Positions 9,269 to 18,096 of a DNA stretch of 64,000 nt are shown here, in pieces. Origin of the DNA: Pseudomonadota bacterium. Its GTDB lineage: Bacteria > Pseudomonadota > Gammaproteobacteria > Burkholderiales > Burkholderiaceae_C. Position 1 is the first letter of the stretch. Each line of letters begins with the position of its first letter. The translations under genes and the position numbers were made by a program. The notes under the pieces are model-generated. The model made no database searches and was not told where the DNA came from. It saw only the letters and a list, made by a program, of their open reading frames with translations. The DNA is taken from assembly GCA_021805825.1 (NCBI GenBank), contig JAJZEC010000008.1, positions 27,178-91,177 on the forward strand, written 5' to 3'.

Positions 9269-9287
9269 CAAGACCAAGGAGACGATC

Positions 9288-10658
9288 GTGAAACGCAAGC
9301 TGTACATCGCCCTGCTGCTCGGCAGCATGTCGGTCGCTGCCCAGGCGGCCCAGTTCGGTCCGCTGAGCCTGTCGGGCTTCTTCAAGTACGAGGAGGGTGT
9401 GGCCAACAACGTCGGCACCACCTACAACAACCACAGCATGCCGACGCAGTGCTACGGCGACTCGCGCGAGATCCTGCCCAACAAGGGCCAGGGCAAGGAC
9501 TGCTGGCCGACCGGCGTCGGCACCGTGACCACGCCGTCGCCGATGCTGCAGGTCACCGCAGCGGTGCGCCACGAGTTCGACAACGCGGTGAAGATCGAGG
9601 GCGTGGTGACGCGGCGCATCCGCAACGGTTCGGAGGACGTGGTCGGCCAGAACTGGTACGAGAAGTACGTGGGGATTTCCTACCCCTCGCTGGGTTCGCT
9701 GAAGCTCGGCACCCAGATGGCCCGCGCCTGGTCGCGCCAGGACGGCTTCAGCTACCCCATCGGACTGTCGACCGCGTGGAGCGAGACCGGCGCTGGATTC
9801 GGCTTCTTTCCCGACGCCTTGCGCTACACCTCGCGCATGCTCTACCTGCCCTTCGGCAAGTTGACGCTGGAGGCGACCTACGCGACCGGCCATGCGAACA
9901 ACATCGCCTATGACCCCGTGTCGAACGGACCGAACCAGTCGACGGTACCGCGCATGCTCGAACTGTTCGCCCAGTTCTCCAACCACAACAACCTGATCGA
10001 GTTCACCTACGAGAACAGCCATGGCGCCGGGCAGTCGTCGTGGGGCAAGAACGCCTTCGTCGGCGCCACGAACCTGCCGGCGCTGATCGTCAACGGCACT
10101 GACTACTACAGCAGCACGCCGCGGCAGAGCGTGGCGATCCTGGAAGGCGACCATTGGTTCAACCCGTTGTGGATGCTCACCTGGGGGGTGCGCCACAGCT
10201 ACTGGTCCGGCTCGGCGATCCAGTGCGGCTACGACCCGGTGCATGGATACTGCACCTACCCGTCCGGGGGCTTCAACTACACCCAGATGACCTACAAGGG
10301 GCAGACGTACTGGCCCGGCTACTCGGCGTCGGAGAACGATTTCCTGCTCGGCCTCAGCCACTACCACGGCCTGTGGACCTACACCGCGGGCATGGTGTAC
10401 CTGGGTCGCGCGCGCACCGACAACCCGAGCAACTGGGGGCAGGACAACTGGGCGGTGATCACCAACCTGGGCATCTACCGCAAGGTGCCGGAGATCTACC
10501 GCACCCTCAGCGTCTACGGAGGCCTCGGCTACGTGCATTTCGGCCATCTCGGGCCGGCGCCGATGAGCATGCCCAGCAACTCCCAGTTCTCCGGGATCAA
10601 TTCGATGGTCAGCCGATCCGGCGAGACCTTCACCCTGGGCGCGCTGCTCACCTTCTGA
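9288..10658 (+). CDS. Outer-membrane porin/beta-barrel of the glucan locus
   Basis: 456 residues from GTG 9288, chosen because a strong ribosome site (AAGGAGA, 9276-9282) precedes it. The signal peptide runs to about residue 22 (SVAAQAAQF). The mature part alternates polar and aromatic residues throughout and ends in Phe (GALLTF), as porins do for Bam recognition. Many Tyr, Trp and Asn residues would suit a sugar-lined pore. I do not recognise a named porin family. Its place between GH30 and the secreted GH81 suggests uptake of gluco-oligosaccharides across the outer membrane. Confidence 0.75.
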   Translation: MKRKLYIALLLGSMSVAAQAAQFGPLSLSGFFKYEEGVANNVGTTYNNHSMPTQCYGDSREILPNKGQGKDCWPTGVGTVTTPSPMLQVTAAVRHEFDNAVKIEGVVTRRIRNGSEDVVGQNWYEKYVGISYPSLGSLKLGTQMARAWSRQDGFSYPIGLSTAWSETGAGFGFFPDALRYTSRMLYLPFGKLTLEATYATGHANNIAYDPVSNGPNQSTVPRMLELFAQFSNHNNLIEFTYENSHGAGQSSWGKNAFVGATNLPALIVNGTDYYSSTPRQSVAILEGDHWFNPLWMLTWGVRHSYWSGSAIQCGYDPVHGYCTYPSGGFNYTQMTYKGQTYWPGYSASENDFLLGLSHYHGLWTYTAGMVYLGRARTDNPSNWGQDNWAVITNLGIYRKVPEIYRTLSVYGGLGYVHFGHLGPAPMSMPSNSQFSGINSMVSRSGETFTLGALLTF

Positions 10659-10724
10659 ATTTCCTTGCCCGCAATTCCCCTGCCCGGAATCCCCGGGCGA
10701 CATGAACAGAACCAGGAGACAGCC

Positions 10725-13025
10725 ATGGCGAAGATCACCAAGGCCCTGCTCGGCACGGCGGCGATGCTCGCGGCGCTGCCCGCGCTGGCAGCGACCGCCA
10801 ACCCGCGCATTCCCGACGGGCTCGGCGGCTACTACGCAAGGCCCCATCGCGGGGGCTTTTTCAGTTCGGCCGGCGCCCAGCCGCCGATCGCCCTCTACCG
10901 CACGCCGCAGATGATGCGGCAGGCGGCCCCGACCAGCCAGTGGTATTCGTCGGTGATGTTCACCCGCTGGTCCTATCCTCTGTACGCGATTCCGGTGAGC
11001 TACCGCGCGGTTCCCGACGGCTGGCAGGTCGGCGTGCCCACGCAGCATGTGCAGACGGCGCGCGACGGCTACGCCCAGGTGGTGTGGCCGCACCGCGCGC
11101 AACTCACCGTGCAGCCCGATTTCAAGCCGTCGGCCGCGCTGCTCGCCGGGCACGGCGACTGGAGCGCCACGGTGGCCATGAACGGTGGCGGCCACAGCCT
11201 GCAGGCGACCGTGGTGCAGGGTTGCCCCTACAGCTACTACCGCACCGACACCACGCGCGTGGATCTGCGGCTGGCGGCGCCCGGCCAGGCGCTGGCGCAG
11301 GCCGGCGCCGACGGCAGCCAGGTGTTCCGCGTGGATGGCCAGGCCTACGCCGTGTACCCGGCGCAGGGAGCGAGCGCGCACTGGGTGTCGCCCACCGACC
11401 TGCAATTGCAGTTGCCGGCGGGCCATGGCTACTTCTCCATCGCCGCGCTGCCCGACACCAGCGCCGCGACCCTGGCGCTGTTCGCCGCCCACGCCTACGC
11501 CTTCGTCACCAACACCCGCGTGCACTGGAAGTACGACAGGGCGAGCAGCCAGGTGATCACCGACTTCGACTTCAGCACCCAGTCGATGCAGGGCGGGCAG
11601 AGCGTGCCCATCGTCGGGCTGTTCCCCAACCTGTGGTACGGGCAGCAGATCCCGGGTCTGCTGCAGGCCGGCTTCCCCAGCGTGCGCGGCCGCGTCAAGC
11701 TGCTCGTCGCCAGCCATTTCCAGACGCGCCTGACCTACCACGGCATCGTTCCCTTCTGGCCGCAGCTGCCCGCCGCCGCGGGGGGCAGCCGTGTCGACAC
11801 CCTGCTCGGCGGCGACGTGGCCAAGATGCCCGAGGCCTTCGAACTGCAGGGCAACGGCACCTACTGGGTGGGCAAGGGACTGGGGCGCGCTGCGCAGCTG
11901 ATGGACATCGCCTACGCGCAGCACCGGCTGTCGGACGCCAGGGATCTGGCGGGCATGCTGCAGCGGCACTTCGCGCAGTTCTTCTCCGGCAACAGCTCGA
12001 CCAGCTACTTCGTGGTCAACCACTCGCTGGGAACGACGCTGGGCTATCCGTCGGAGTACGGGAGCGTCAGCCACATGAACGACCACCATTTCCACTATGG
12101 CTACTGGATCAACGCAGCCGCACAGCTGGCGCTGCACGATCCGCAGTGGGCCAGCCCCCAGCACTGGGGCGGCATGGTGCAGCTGCTGGTCGACGACATC
12201 GCCACCAGCCGCCACGGGCTGGCCAGCTACCCCTTCCTGCGCAACTTCGATCCCTATGAGGGCCATTCGTGGGCGAGCGGCGATGCGGCGATGAACGCCG
12301 GCAACAACCAGGAATCCTCGTCCGAGGCGGTCAACGCCTGGGCCGGGCTGATCTTCTGGGGCGCGGCCACCGGCAACACCCGCCTGGAGGATCAGGGCAT
12401 CTACATGTACACCACCGAGGTGCACTCGATCGAGGACTACTGGTTCGACATCCACCACATCGTGTTCGCACCGCAGTACCACCGCGTGCTGGCGGCGCAG
12501 GTGTTCGGCGACAAGTACACCTACAACACCTGGTGGACGCAGAACCCGCGGGAGATCCAGGGCATCAACCTGCTGCCGATGACCACGGCGTCGACCTATC
12601 TCGGGCGGGATCCGCGCTACGTCACGAACTTCTTCCTCGCCATGGACAAGATGAGCCAGCGCTACGCCAACGCCGGCATGAGCGACGGTACCCCGGCGGA
12701 CATCTGGCAGGATGTGTTCGCCGAGTACCGGGCGCTGGCGTCCCCCGCACAGGCCCGCGCCGCATGGAACTCCCAGGGTTCGACCGAAGGCGGCGACAGC
12801 CGCACGCATACCTACTACTGGATCCGCAGCCTGCAGTACATGGGGACGCCGGACTTCGACGTCACCGCCGACACCCCGCTGTACGCCGTGTTCCGCAAGC
12901 CGGACGGCGAGGTCACCCACGTCGCCTACAACGCCGGCGCGACGCCGCTGGCGGTGCGCTTCAGCGACGGCACCACGCTGAGCGTGGCCGCGCATGCACT
13001 GGGCGTGGCGCGCAGCAAATCCTGA
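10725..13025 (+). CDS. GH81 endo-beta-1,3-glucanase, exported
   Basis: 766 residues from ATG 10725 with AGGAGA upstream. A signal peptide (LLGTAAMLAALPALA) directs export. Family GH81 landmarks are clear: WYSSVMFTRWSYPLYAIPVS near the N-terminus, NDHHFHYGYW with the probable acid Asp453, and GNNQESSSEAVNAW with Glu530 and Glu534, the region of the catalytic base. GH81 enzymes cut beta-1,3-glucan internally. This is the initiating enzyme for polymer breakdown outside the inner membrane, and its products would pass to the porin and importers. Length matches the family. Confidence 0.93.
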   Translation: MAKITKALLGTAAMLAALPALAATANPRIPDGLGGYYARPHRGGFFSSAGAQPPIALYRTPQMMRQAAPTSQWYSSVMFTRWSYPLYAIPVSYRAVPDGWQVGVPTQHVQTARDGYAQVVWPHRAQLTVQPDFKPSAALLAGHGDWSATVAMNGGGHSLQATVVQGCPYSYYRTDTTRVDLRLAAPGQALAQAGADGSQVFRVDGQAYAVYPAQGASAHWVSPTDLQLQLPAGHGYFSIAALPDTSAATLALFAAHAYAFVTNTRVHWKYDRASSQVITDFDFSTQSMQGGQSVPIVGLFPNLWYGQQIPGLLQAGFPSVRGRVKLLVASHFQTRLTYHGIVPFWPQLPAAAGGSRVDTLLGGDVAKMPEAFELQGNGTYWVGKGLGRAAQLMDIAYAQHRLSDARDLAGMLQRHFAQFFSGNSSTSYFVVNHSLGTTLGYPSEYGSVSHMNDHHFHYGYWINAAAQLALHDPQWASPQHWGGMVQLLVDDIATSRHGLASYPFLRNFDPYEGHSWASGDAAMNAGNNQESSSEAVNAWAGLIFWGAATGNTRLEDQGIYMYTTEVHSIEDYWFDIHHIVFAPQYHRVLAAQVFGDKYTYNTWWTQNPREIQGINLLPMTTASTYLGRDPRYVTNFFLAMDKMSQRYANAGMSDGTPADIWQDVFAEYRALASPAQARAAWNSQGSTEGGDSRTHTYYWIRSLQYMGTPDFDVTADTPLYAVFRKPDGEVTHVAYNAGATPLAVRFSDGTTLSVAAHALGVARSKS

Positions 13026-13045
13026 ATCCCCTGAAGGAGCAGCAC

Positions 13046-14059
13046 ATGTCCAAGACTCTACTCGCAAGCGTGCTGGCAGCACTGTTGCTGGCCGGCTGTG
13101 GCTCAAGCTCGATCCCCAGCACAGCTTCGAGCTCGGGCTCGAGCTCGAACACGGGCACCAACACGGGCACGACCAGCGTGCCCGGCACCACGGCCACCGG
13201 CGGCCTGGCCGCGAACTACAAGACCACGGTGTGGGAGGACAACTTCGCCAACGACGCGCCGGGTGCCCCCAGCAGCACCTACTGGGCGGCCGAGGTCGGC
13301 AACGGTGCCGGCGCGCCCTACAACAACCCCGGCTGGGGCAACAACGAGGCCGAGTACTACCTGGCCAGCAACGCCCAGGTGGTGGGAGGCTACCTCGACC
13401 TGCACGGGCAGGCCGACTCCACGGTGTCGGGCAACACCTGCAGCGGCGCGCCCTGCGCCTACTCGTCGGCCAAGCTCACCTCGGTGCAGACGGTCGACCT
13501 GAGCAAGCCGGGGTTCCTGGAGGTCAAGGCGTCGCTGCCGACGGTGTCGGGAGCCTGGCCGGCCATCTGGCTGTTGCCGGGGACGACTCCGGCGGGCAAT
13601 CCGAACGCCACGCAGCCGGTGTGGCCGATCGGCGGCGAGATCGACATGGCGGAGTGGCTGGGCAAGTATTTCAGCGGCCAGGACTCGCTGGTGCAGAGCA
13701 CCCTGCATCTGCCGTCGCCGGCAACCGGCGGCTACGCCGACAACTACGAGTACCAGAAGATCACCCTGTCGAGCCCGCTGTCGGGGAATTTCCACCTCTA
13801 CCAGCTGGCCTGGACTCCCGGTCAGATCGAGTTCGCGGTGGACAACCAGACGGTCATGACCTGCACCGAGAGCAGCATGAGCTGCACGACCATCGCCGGC
13901 GGCAGCTATCCGGCGAACGCGATCTGGCCCTATGGAACCACCTACACGCAGTACTACCTGATCCTGAACCTGGCCATCGGCGGCAACCTGGGTGGCACGC
14001 CGGCGGCGAATTTCAACCAGACCATGCAGGTCGCCTACGTGCGCTACATGACGCCTTGA
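13046..14059 (+). CDS. GH16 endo-beta-1,3(4)-glucanase lipoprotein
   Basis: 337 residues, preceded by GAAGGAG at 13033-13039. The signal ends in the lipobox LLLAGC and is followed by a Ser/Thr/Gly linker of about 40 residues. The GH16 jelly-roll domain carries the catalytic GGEIDMAEW motif: nucleophile Glu198, Asp200 and acid/base Glu203. The shape is that of laminarinases or lichenases. It is anchored in the envelope and so complements GH81. The linker resembles that of the left-edge lipoprotein, suggesting both project from a membrane. Confidence 0.92.
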   Translation: MSKTLLASVLAALLLAGCGSSSIPSTASSSGSSSNTGTNTGTTSVPGTTATGGLAANYKTTVWEDNFANDAPGAPSSTYWAAEVGNGAGAPYNNPGWGNNEAEYYLASNAQVVGGYLDLHGQADSTVSGNTCSGAPCAYSSAKLTSVQTVDLSKPGFLEVKASLPTVSGAWPAIWLLPGTTPAGNPNATQPVWPIGGEIDMAEWLGKYFSGQDSLVQSTLHLPSPATGGYADNYEYQKITLSSPLSGNFHLYQLAWTPGQIEFAVDNQTVMTCTESSMSCTTIAGGSYPANAIWPYGTTYTQYYLILNLAIGGNLGGTPAANFNQTMQVAYVRYMTP

Positions 14060-14077
14060 GCGAAAGGGAGACGGATC

Positions 14078-15001
14078 ATGGAGGAGCAGGCGGAGGGGCA
14101 GGGGGGCATGCAGCGTGCGGGCTGGATCCTGCGCTGGCACGACGAATTCGACGGCGACCGCGTCGACACCACCAAGTGGCATTGCGAGCAGGGCAACGGT
14201 TTCCACGACCCCTACAGCGGGCAGTGGGTTCCCGGCTGGGGCAACGAGGAGCTGCAGTACTACACCGCCGATCCCGGCAACGTGTTCGTGCGCGACAGCG
14301 TGCTGCACATCCGCGCGTTGCAGGAGCAGCGCGAAGGCTGTGCCTACACCTCCGCGCGCCTGCGCAGCCGCGCCGCCGACGGCAGCGCGCTGTTCGCCCA
14401 GCGCTACGGCCGCTTCGAATTCCGCGCCCGCGTTCCGCAGGGCAAGGGGCTGTGGCCGGCGGTGTGGATGCTGCCGCTGGAGGAACAGTACGGGCGCTGG
14501 GCGGCCTCCGGGGAGATCGATGTCGTCGAGGTCTGCGGCGACGCCGGGCACGAGGCGCTGGGCAGCATCCATTTCGGCTGCTCCTTCCCGGAGCGCGAGC
14601 TGATCACCCACCGGCTGGCGCATGGCGGCAGCCTGGCGGACTGGCATTGCTACGCCGTCGAGTGGGATCCGGGTTGCATTTCCTGGGAGTTCGACGGCCG
14701 CAAGTGGGCGCAGGAGAATTTCTGGTGGAGTTGCAGCAAGACCCGCGACGGCGCCGGCGTGCGCCCGCAGGGCGAGCACGAGCTCAACGCCTGGCCGGCG
14801 CCCTTCGACCGCCCGTTCTACCTGGTGATGAACATTGCCGTGGGCGGCAATTTTCCCGGAACCCCCGACGCCTCGACCCCGTTCCCGGCCGAGCTGATGC
14901 TCGACTATGTGCGGGTGTACGAGCGCGCCGGGGGCTACGCAGACGCAGCGCCACGCGGCAAGGGCCGCCTGCCGTGGCAGGAGGAAGACCATGTCGCGTG
15001 A
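14078..15001 (+). CDS. GH16 beta-glucanase without signal peptide
   Basis: 307 residues; AAAGGGAG lies 8-15 bases upstream. It has GH16 catalytic residues in GEIDVVEVCG (Glu146, Asp148, Glu151) and the family's RFEFRARVPQGKGLWPA strand. Unlike the preceding GH16 it starts with a charged segment (MEEQAEGQGG) and shows no export signal, so it should act in the cytoplasm on imported longer oligosaccharides. Its last 11 bases overlap the next gene, indicating coupled translation. Paired exported and internal GH16 copies in one locus are informative about division of labour. Confidence 0.9.
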   Translation: MEEQAEGQGGMQRAGWILRWHDEFDGDRVDTTKWHCEQGNGFHDPYSGQWVPGWGNEELQYYTADPGNVFVRDSVLHIRALQEQREGCAYTSARLRSRAADGSALFAQRYGRFEFRARVPQGKGLWPAVWMLPLEEQYGRWAASGEIDVVEVCGDAGHEALGSIHFGCSFPERELITHRLAHGGSLADWHCYAVEWDPGCISWEFDGRKWAQENFWWSCSKTRDGAGVRPQGEHELNAWPAPFDRPFYLVMNIAVGGNFPGTPDASTPFPAELMLDYVRVYERAGGYADAAPRGKGRLPWQEEDHVA

Positions 15002-15950
15002 GCATGGTACCCACAACATGCTGGACGCGCAGGGCGTCCAGCGCTGGTGGCAGGCCCGAACGGTCGAGGACATCGCGGGAGCGATGTCCTGGCCGCCGCA
15101 GGCGCCCAGCCAGTTGCTGCAGTCGCGGGATCTGCCCGCGGCGTGGCGGCGCAGCCTGGAGGCCGGCTTGCACGGCCTGTGCTTCAGCCCCTATCGTCCG
15201 GGGCAGCGGCCCGGCATGCGGATCGACGAGGAGGCGATTTCCGAGCGCCTGCGGATCATCCGGCCTTATACGCAGTGGATCCGCAGCTTTTCCTGCACGC
15301 TGGGGCACGAGGCCACGCCGCTCCTGGCGCGCGACTCCGGGTTGAAGACCCTGGTCGGTGCGTGGCTGGGTATCGACGAGGAGCGCAACCGCGAGGAAAT
15401 CGAAGGCCTGGTGGAACTCGCCCGCCAGGGGCTGGTGGACATCGCCGCGGTGGGCAATGAAGTGCTGCTGCGCGGCGACCTCGGCGAGGACGCGCTGCTG
15501 GGCTACATCGAAGAGGTACGGGCGCGTGCGCCCGGGGTTCCGGTGGGCTATGTCGATGCCTACTTCCTGTTCGAGAAGCATCCGCGCGTGACGGCGGCCT
15601 GCGACGTGGTGCTGGTCAATTGCTATCCCTTCTGGGAGAGCTGTCCGCGCGAGCAGGCGCTGCATGCCATGCAGGCCATGTACCTGCGCGCGGTGGGCGT
15701 CGCGGGAGGCAGGCCGGTGGTCATCGCCGAGACCGGCTGGCCCGACCGCGGCGCGCCGCAGGGCGCGGCCGTGCCTTCGGTCGACGATGCGCTGTGCTAT
15801 TTCATCGACGCCCAGGATTGGGCGCGGCGCAACGGCGTGCCGATGTTCTATTTCTCCTCCTTCGACGAGGCCTGGAAGGTGGATGCGGAGGGCGATGTCG
15901 GCGTCGCCTGGGGCTTGTGGGACGAACAGGGCAGACTCAAGCATGCTTGA
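14991..15950 (+). CDS. GH17-type beta-1,3-glucanase, copy 1
   Basis: 319 residues with no signal peptide. A TIM-barrel of family GH17 is indicated by the acid/base in AAVGNEVLLRG (Glu157) and the nucleophile in VIAETGWPDRG (Glu247), with the VNCYPFWE strand between. Bacterial GH17 proteins hydrolyse or transglycosylate beta-1,3-glucans. This copy closely resembles the C-terminal domain of the symporter fusion at 18097 (shared GLHG.CF.PY start, FSCT, CYPFWE.CP, ETGWP and a WGLWD end), so the two are recent paralogues. It overlaps its neighbours by 11 and 8 bases. Confidence 0.88.
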   Translation: MSREHGTHNMLDAQGVQRWWQARTVEDIAGAMSWPPQAPSQLLQSRDLPAAWRRSLEAGLHGLCFSPYRPGQRPGMRIDEEAISERLRIIRPYTQWIRSFSCTLGHEATPLLARDSGLKTLVGAWLGIDEERNREEIEGLVELARQGLVDIAAVGNEVLLRGDLGEDALLGYIEEVRARAPGVPVGYVDAYFLFEKHPRVTAACDVVLVNCYPFWESCPREQALHAMQAMYLRAVGVAGGRPVVIAETGWPDRGAPQGAAVPSVDDALCYFIDAQDWARRNGVPMFYFSSFDEAWKVDAEGDVGVAWGLWDEQGRLKHA

Positions 15951-16884
15951 CGACCAGGTGGTGCCGGTGCTTCCCTGCGCGCCGGCGATCTGCTATTCCG
16001 GCTACCGCGCCGGCCAGAGCCCGGCCACTGCGCAGTTTCCCTCGCGCGAGCAGATCCTCGAGGATCTGCTGCTGCTGCAGCGGCACTGGAGACTGATCCG
16101 GCTGTACGACTGCGGGCCGCACGCGCAGCGCGTGCTCGAGGTCATCCACCGCGAGGGGCTGCAGCTGCGCGTGCTGCTGGGGGCCTACCTGGAGGCCGAG
16201 ATCGACAACCCGCGGTGCCCCTGGGGCGGCTGCCATGACGCGCAGACCCTGCGCGCCAACCGCCTGCGCAACGAGGCCGAAGTCGACGGCCTGATCGAGC
16301 TGGCGCGCCGCTACCCGCGGGAAGTCGTTGCCGGAGCGGTGGGCAACGAGGCCTGTGTGGACTGGACCGACCACCTGGTGGCGCCGTCGCGGGTGCGCGA
16401 ACTGCTGCGCCGGGTGCGGCGCGGCGTCGAGCTCCCGTTGACGGTGTGCGACAACTACGTGCCGTGGCTGGGCGAGCTCGGCGCCGAAGTCGGCGCGGAG
16501 GTCGATTTCGTGTCGCTGCACACCTACCCGGTGTGGGAGAACAAGAGCATCGAGCACGCCCTCGACCACACGCAGGCCAACTACCAGGAGGTGGCGCGGG
16601 CCTTCGCCGGCAAGCAGGTGGTGATCACCGAGGCCGGCTGGCCGAGCGCGGCCAACGGGCGCGGTTTTCCCGCGGTGCATGCCTCCGAGGGTCTGCAGCG
16701 ACTGTACCTGCATGCCCTGCTCGACTGGACGCAGCGCGCCGGCATCACCTGCTTCGTGTTCGAGGCCTTCGACGAAAAGTGGAAGGGCTCGGACGACCCG
16801 CTGGAGCCGGAGAAGCACTGGGGCATCTACACCGAGGCCCGTCTGCCCAAGCGCTTCGTGGCCGGCGCACAGGCGCGGGGCTAG
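15943..16884 (+). CDS. GH17-type beta-1,3-glucanase, copy 2
   Basis: 313 residues, apparently cytoplasmic. The GH17 pair is visible: GNEACVDW (Glu136) and VITEAGWPSA (Glu230). It starts with ICYSGYRAGQSP, the same entry motif as the other two copies, but the body is clearly more diverged, with an insertion around NPRCPWGGCHD. It begins inside the end of copy 1 and is followed three bases later by the ABC ATPase. Three different GH17 domains in one locus suggest separate chain-length or branch preferences; this is inference. Confidence 0.87.
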   Translation: MLDDQVVPVLPCAPAICYSGYRAGQSPATAQFPSREQILEDLLLLQRHWRLIRLYDCGPHAQRVLEVIHREGLQLRVLLGAYLEAEIDNPRCPWGGCHDAQTLRANRLRNEAEVDGLIELARRYPREVVAGAVGNEACVDWTDHLVAPSRVRELLRRVRRGVELPLTVCDNYVPWLGELGAEVGAEVDFVSLHTYPVWENKSIEHALDHTQANYQEVARAFAGKQVVITEAGWPSAANGRGFPAVHASEGLQRLYLHALLDWTQRAGITCFVFEAFDEKWKGSDDPLEPEKHWGIYTEARLPKRFVAGAQARG

Positions 16885-16887
16885 GCC

Positions 16888-17958
16888 ATGAGCCAGGTGC
16901 TCCTGCGGGCATTGTGCAAGGACTATGGCGCGCGCCAGGTCATCCGGGGCATCGATCTGGAGGTACGCAGCGGCGAGTTCATGGTGTTCGTCGGCCCCTC
17001 CGGCTGCGGCAAGACCACCACCCTGCGCATGATCGCCGGGCTGGAGTCGATCAGTTCCGGCGATCTGCTGATCGACGGCGTGCGGGCGAACGACCAGGGG
17101 CCGTTGCAGCGTGGCGCGGCGATGGTGTTCCAGAGCTACGCCCTGTACCCGCACATGACCGTCGAGGAGAACATGGCCTTTCCGCTGCGCATGGCCGGCG
17201 TGCCGCGCGCGCAGCGCCGCCTGCGCGTGGCGGAGGTCGCGCGCACCCTGGGTCTGGAGCGTCACCTCGGGCACCTGCCGCGCCAGCTCTCCGGCGGCGA
17301 GCGCCAGCGGGTGGCGATCGGGCGCGCCATCGTGCGCCGACCGAAGGTCTTCCTGTTCGACGAACCCTTGTCGAACCTGGACGCATCGCTGCGCGTGGAC
17401 ATGCGCATCGAACTTGCGCGCCTGCACCGCGAGATCGGAACGACCATGATCTACGTCACCCACGACCAGGTGGAGGCGATGACCATGGGGCAGCGCATTG
17501 CCGTGTTCCGTGCGGGGCGCATCGAGCAGGTCGGCCCTCCGATGGAGTTGTTCGACACCCCGGCGACCGAATTCGTCGCCAGGTTCCTCGGCACCCCGCC
17601 GATGAACATGCTGGAGCAGCCTGCCGACGACGCGGCCGAGGCCTGCCGAGGGCTCTGGCAGGCGCTGGCCGCCGCGGCCGCGCAGGGGGCGCAGCGCATC
17701 GGCGTGCGTCCGCAGCATCTGCTGGTCGACGCGGCCGGGGAGGGGGTTGCAGCGCGCGTGGATTTTGTCGAGCATCTGGGGGATTCGTCGATCCTGCACC
17801 TGCGCCTGCAGGGTGTCGACACGGTCTGGCGGGCCCAGCTGCGCGGCGCGCAGGCGCGCAGCCACGCGGCAGGGCAGATGGTCGGACTGCGGGTGGGCGG
17901 GCCGGTGCACGCCTTCGATGCCGAGGGACGGCGCATCGATGGCGGGGCGCCTGCCTGA
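16888..17958 (+). CDS. ABC sugar importer ATPase, MalK/UgpC/MsmX type
   Basis: 356 residues. The nucleotide-binding domain has Walker A GPSGCGKTT at about 38-46, the signature LSGGERQRVAIGRA, Walker B VFLFDEPLSNLDA and the switch His in YVTHDQ. A C-terminal regulatory OB-type domain follows from about residue 240, as in MalK and UgpC. It energises the permeases at 4587 and 5564, from which it is separated by the whole hydrolase block. It ends the first operon; the next gene has its own operator. Confidence 0.9.
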   Translation: MSQVLLRALCKDYGARQVIRGIDLEVRSGEFMVFVGPSGCGKTTTLRMIAGLESISSGDLLIDGVRANDQGPLQRGAAMVFQSYALYPHMTVEENMAFPLRMAGVPRAQRRLRVAEVARTLGLERHLGHLPRQLSGGERQRVAIGRAIVRRPKVFLFDEPLSNLDASLRVDMRIELARLHREIGTTMIYVTHDQVEAMTMGQRIAVFRAGRIEQVGPPMELFDTPATEFVARFLGTPPMNMLEQPADDAAEACRGLWQALAAAAAQGAQRIGVRPQHLLVDAAGEGVAARVDFVEHLGDSSILHLRLQGVDTVWRAQLRGAQARSHAAGQMVGLRVGGPVHAFDAEGRRIDGGAPA

Positions 17959-18032
17959 ACCAGCCCGAGGCACGCTGGGGAATTCCCTAGAGGCGCGCGC
18001 CGACGTCTCCGGCTAGGCTTCGCATGCAGATA

Positions 18033-18046
18033 TGAAAGCGCTTTCA
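18033..18046. promoter_or_regulatory. LacI-family operator 2
   Basis: TGAAAGCGCTTTCA, a perfect 14-base palindrome, 51 bases before the symporter-GH17 gene. It has the same form as operator 1, so the fusion gene should share the regulator encoded at 2097. No convincing -35 box was found, though TATGAA at 18031 could be a weak -10. Confidence 0.75.
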
Positions 18047-18096
18047 AAAACACTGCGGCCGCATGCGCAACCGGCCGTGCCCGAGGACGACAGCTG

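Noticed and set aside
9180..13106. A 1308-codon open frame on the minus strand across the porin and GH81 genes
   Set aside because: It has no recognisable domain, a composition dominated by His, Arg, Gly and Val, and lies opposite two clearly conserved genes. Long antisense frames are expected at this GC content. The same applies to other long antisense frames, for example opposite gcvP and lon.
14991..16884. The two GH17 genes as one gene split by a frameshift
   Set aside because: Each has its own full set of catalytic residues and complete barrel length. The eight-base overlap is ordinary operon coupling.
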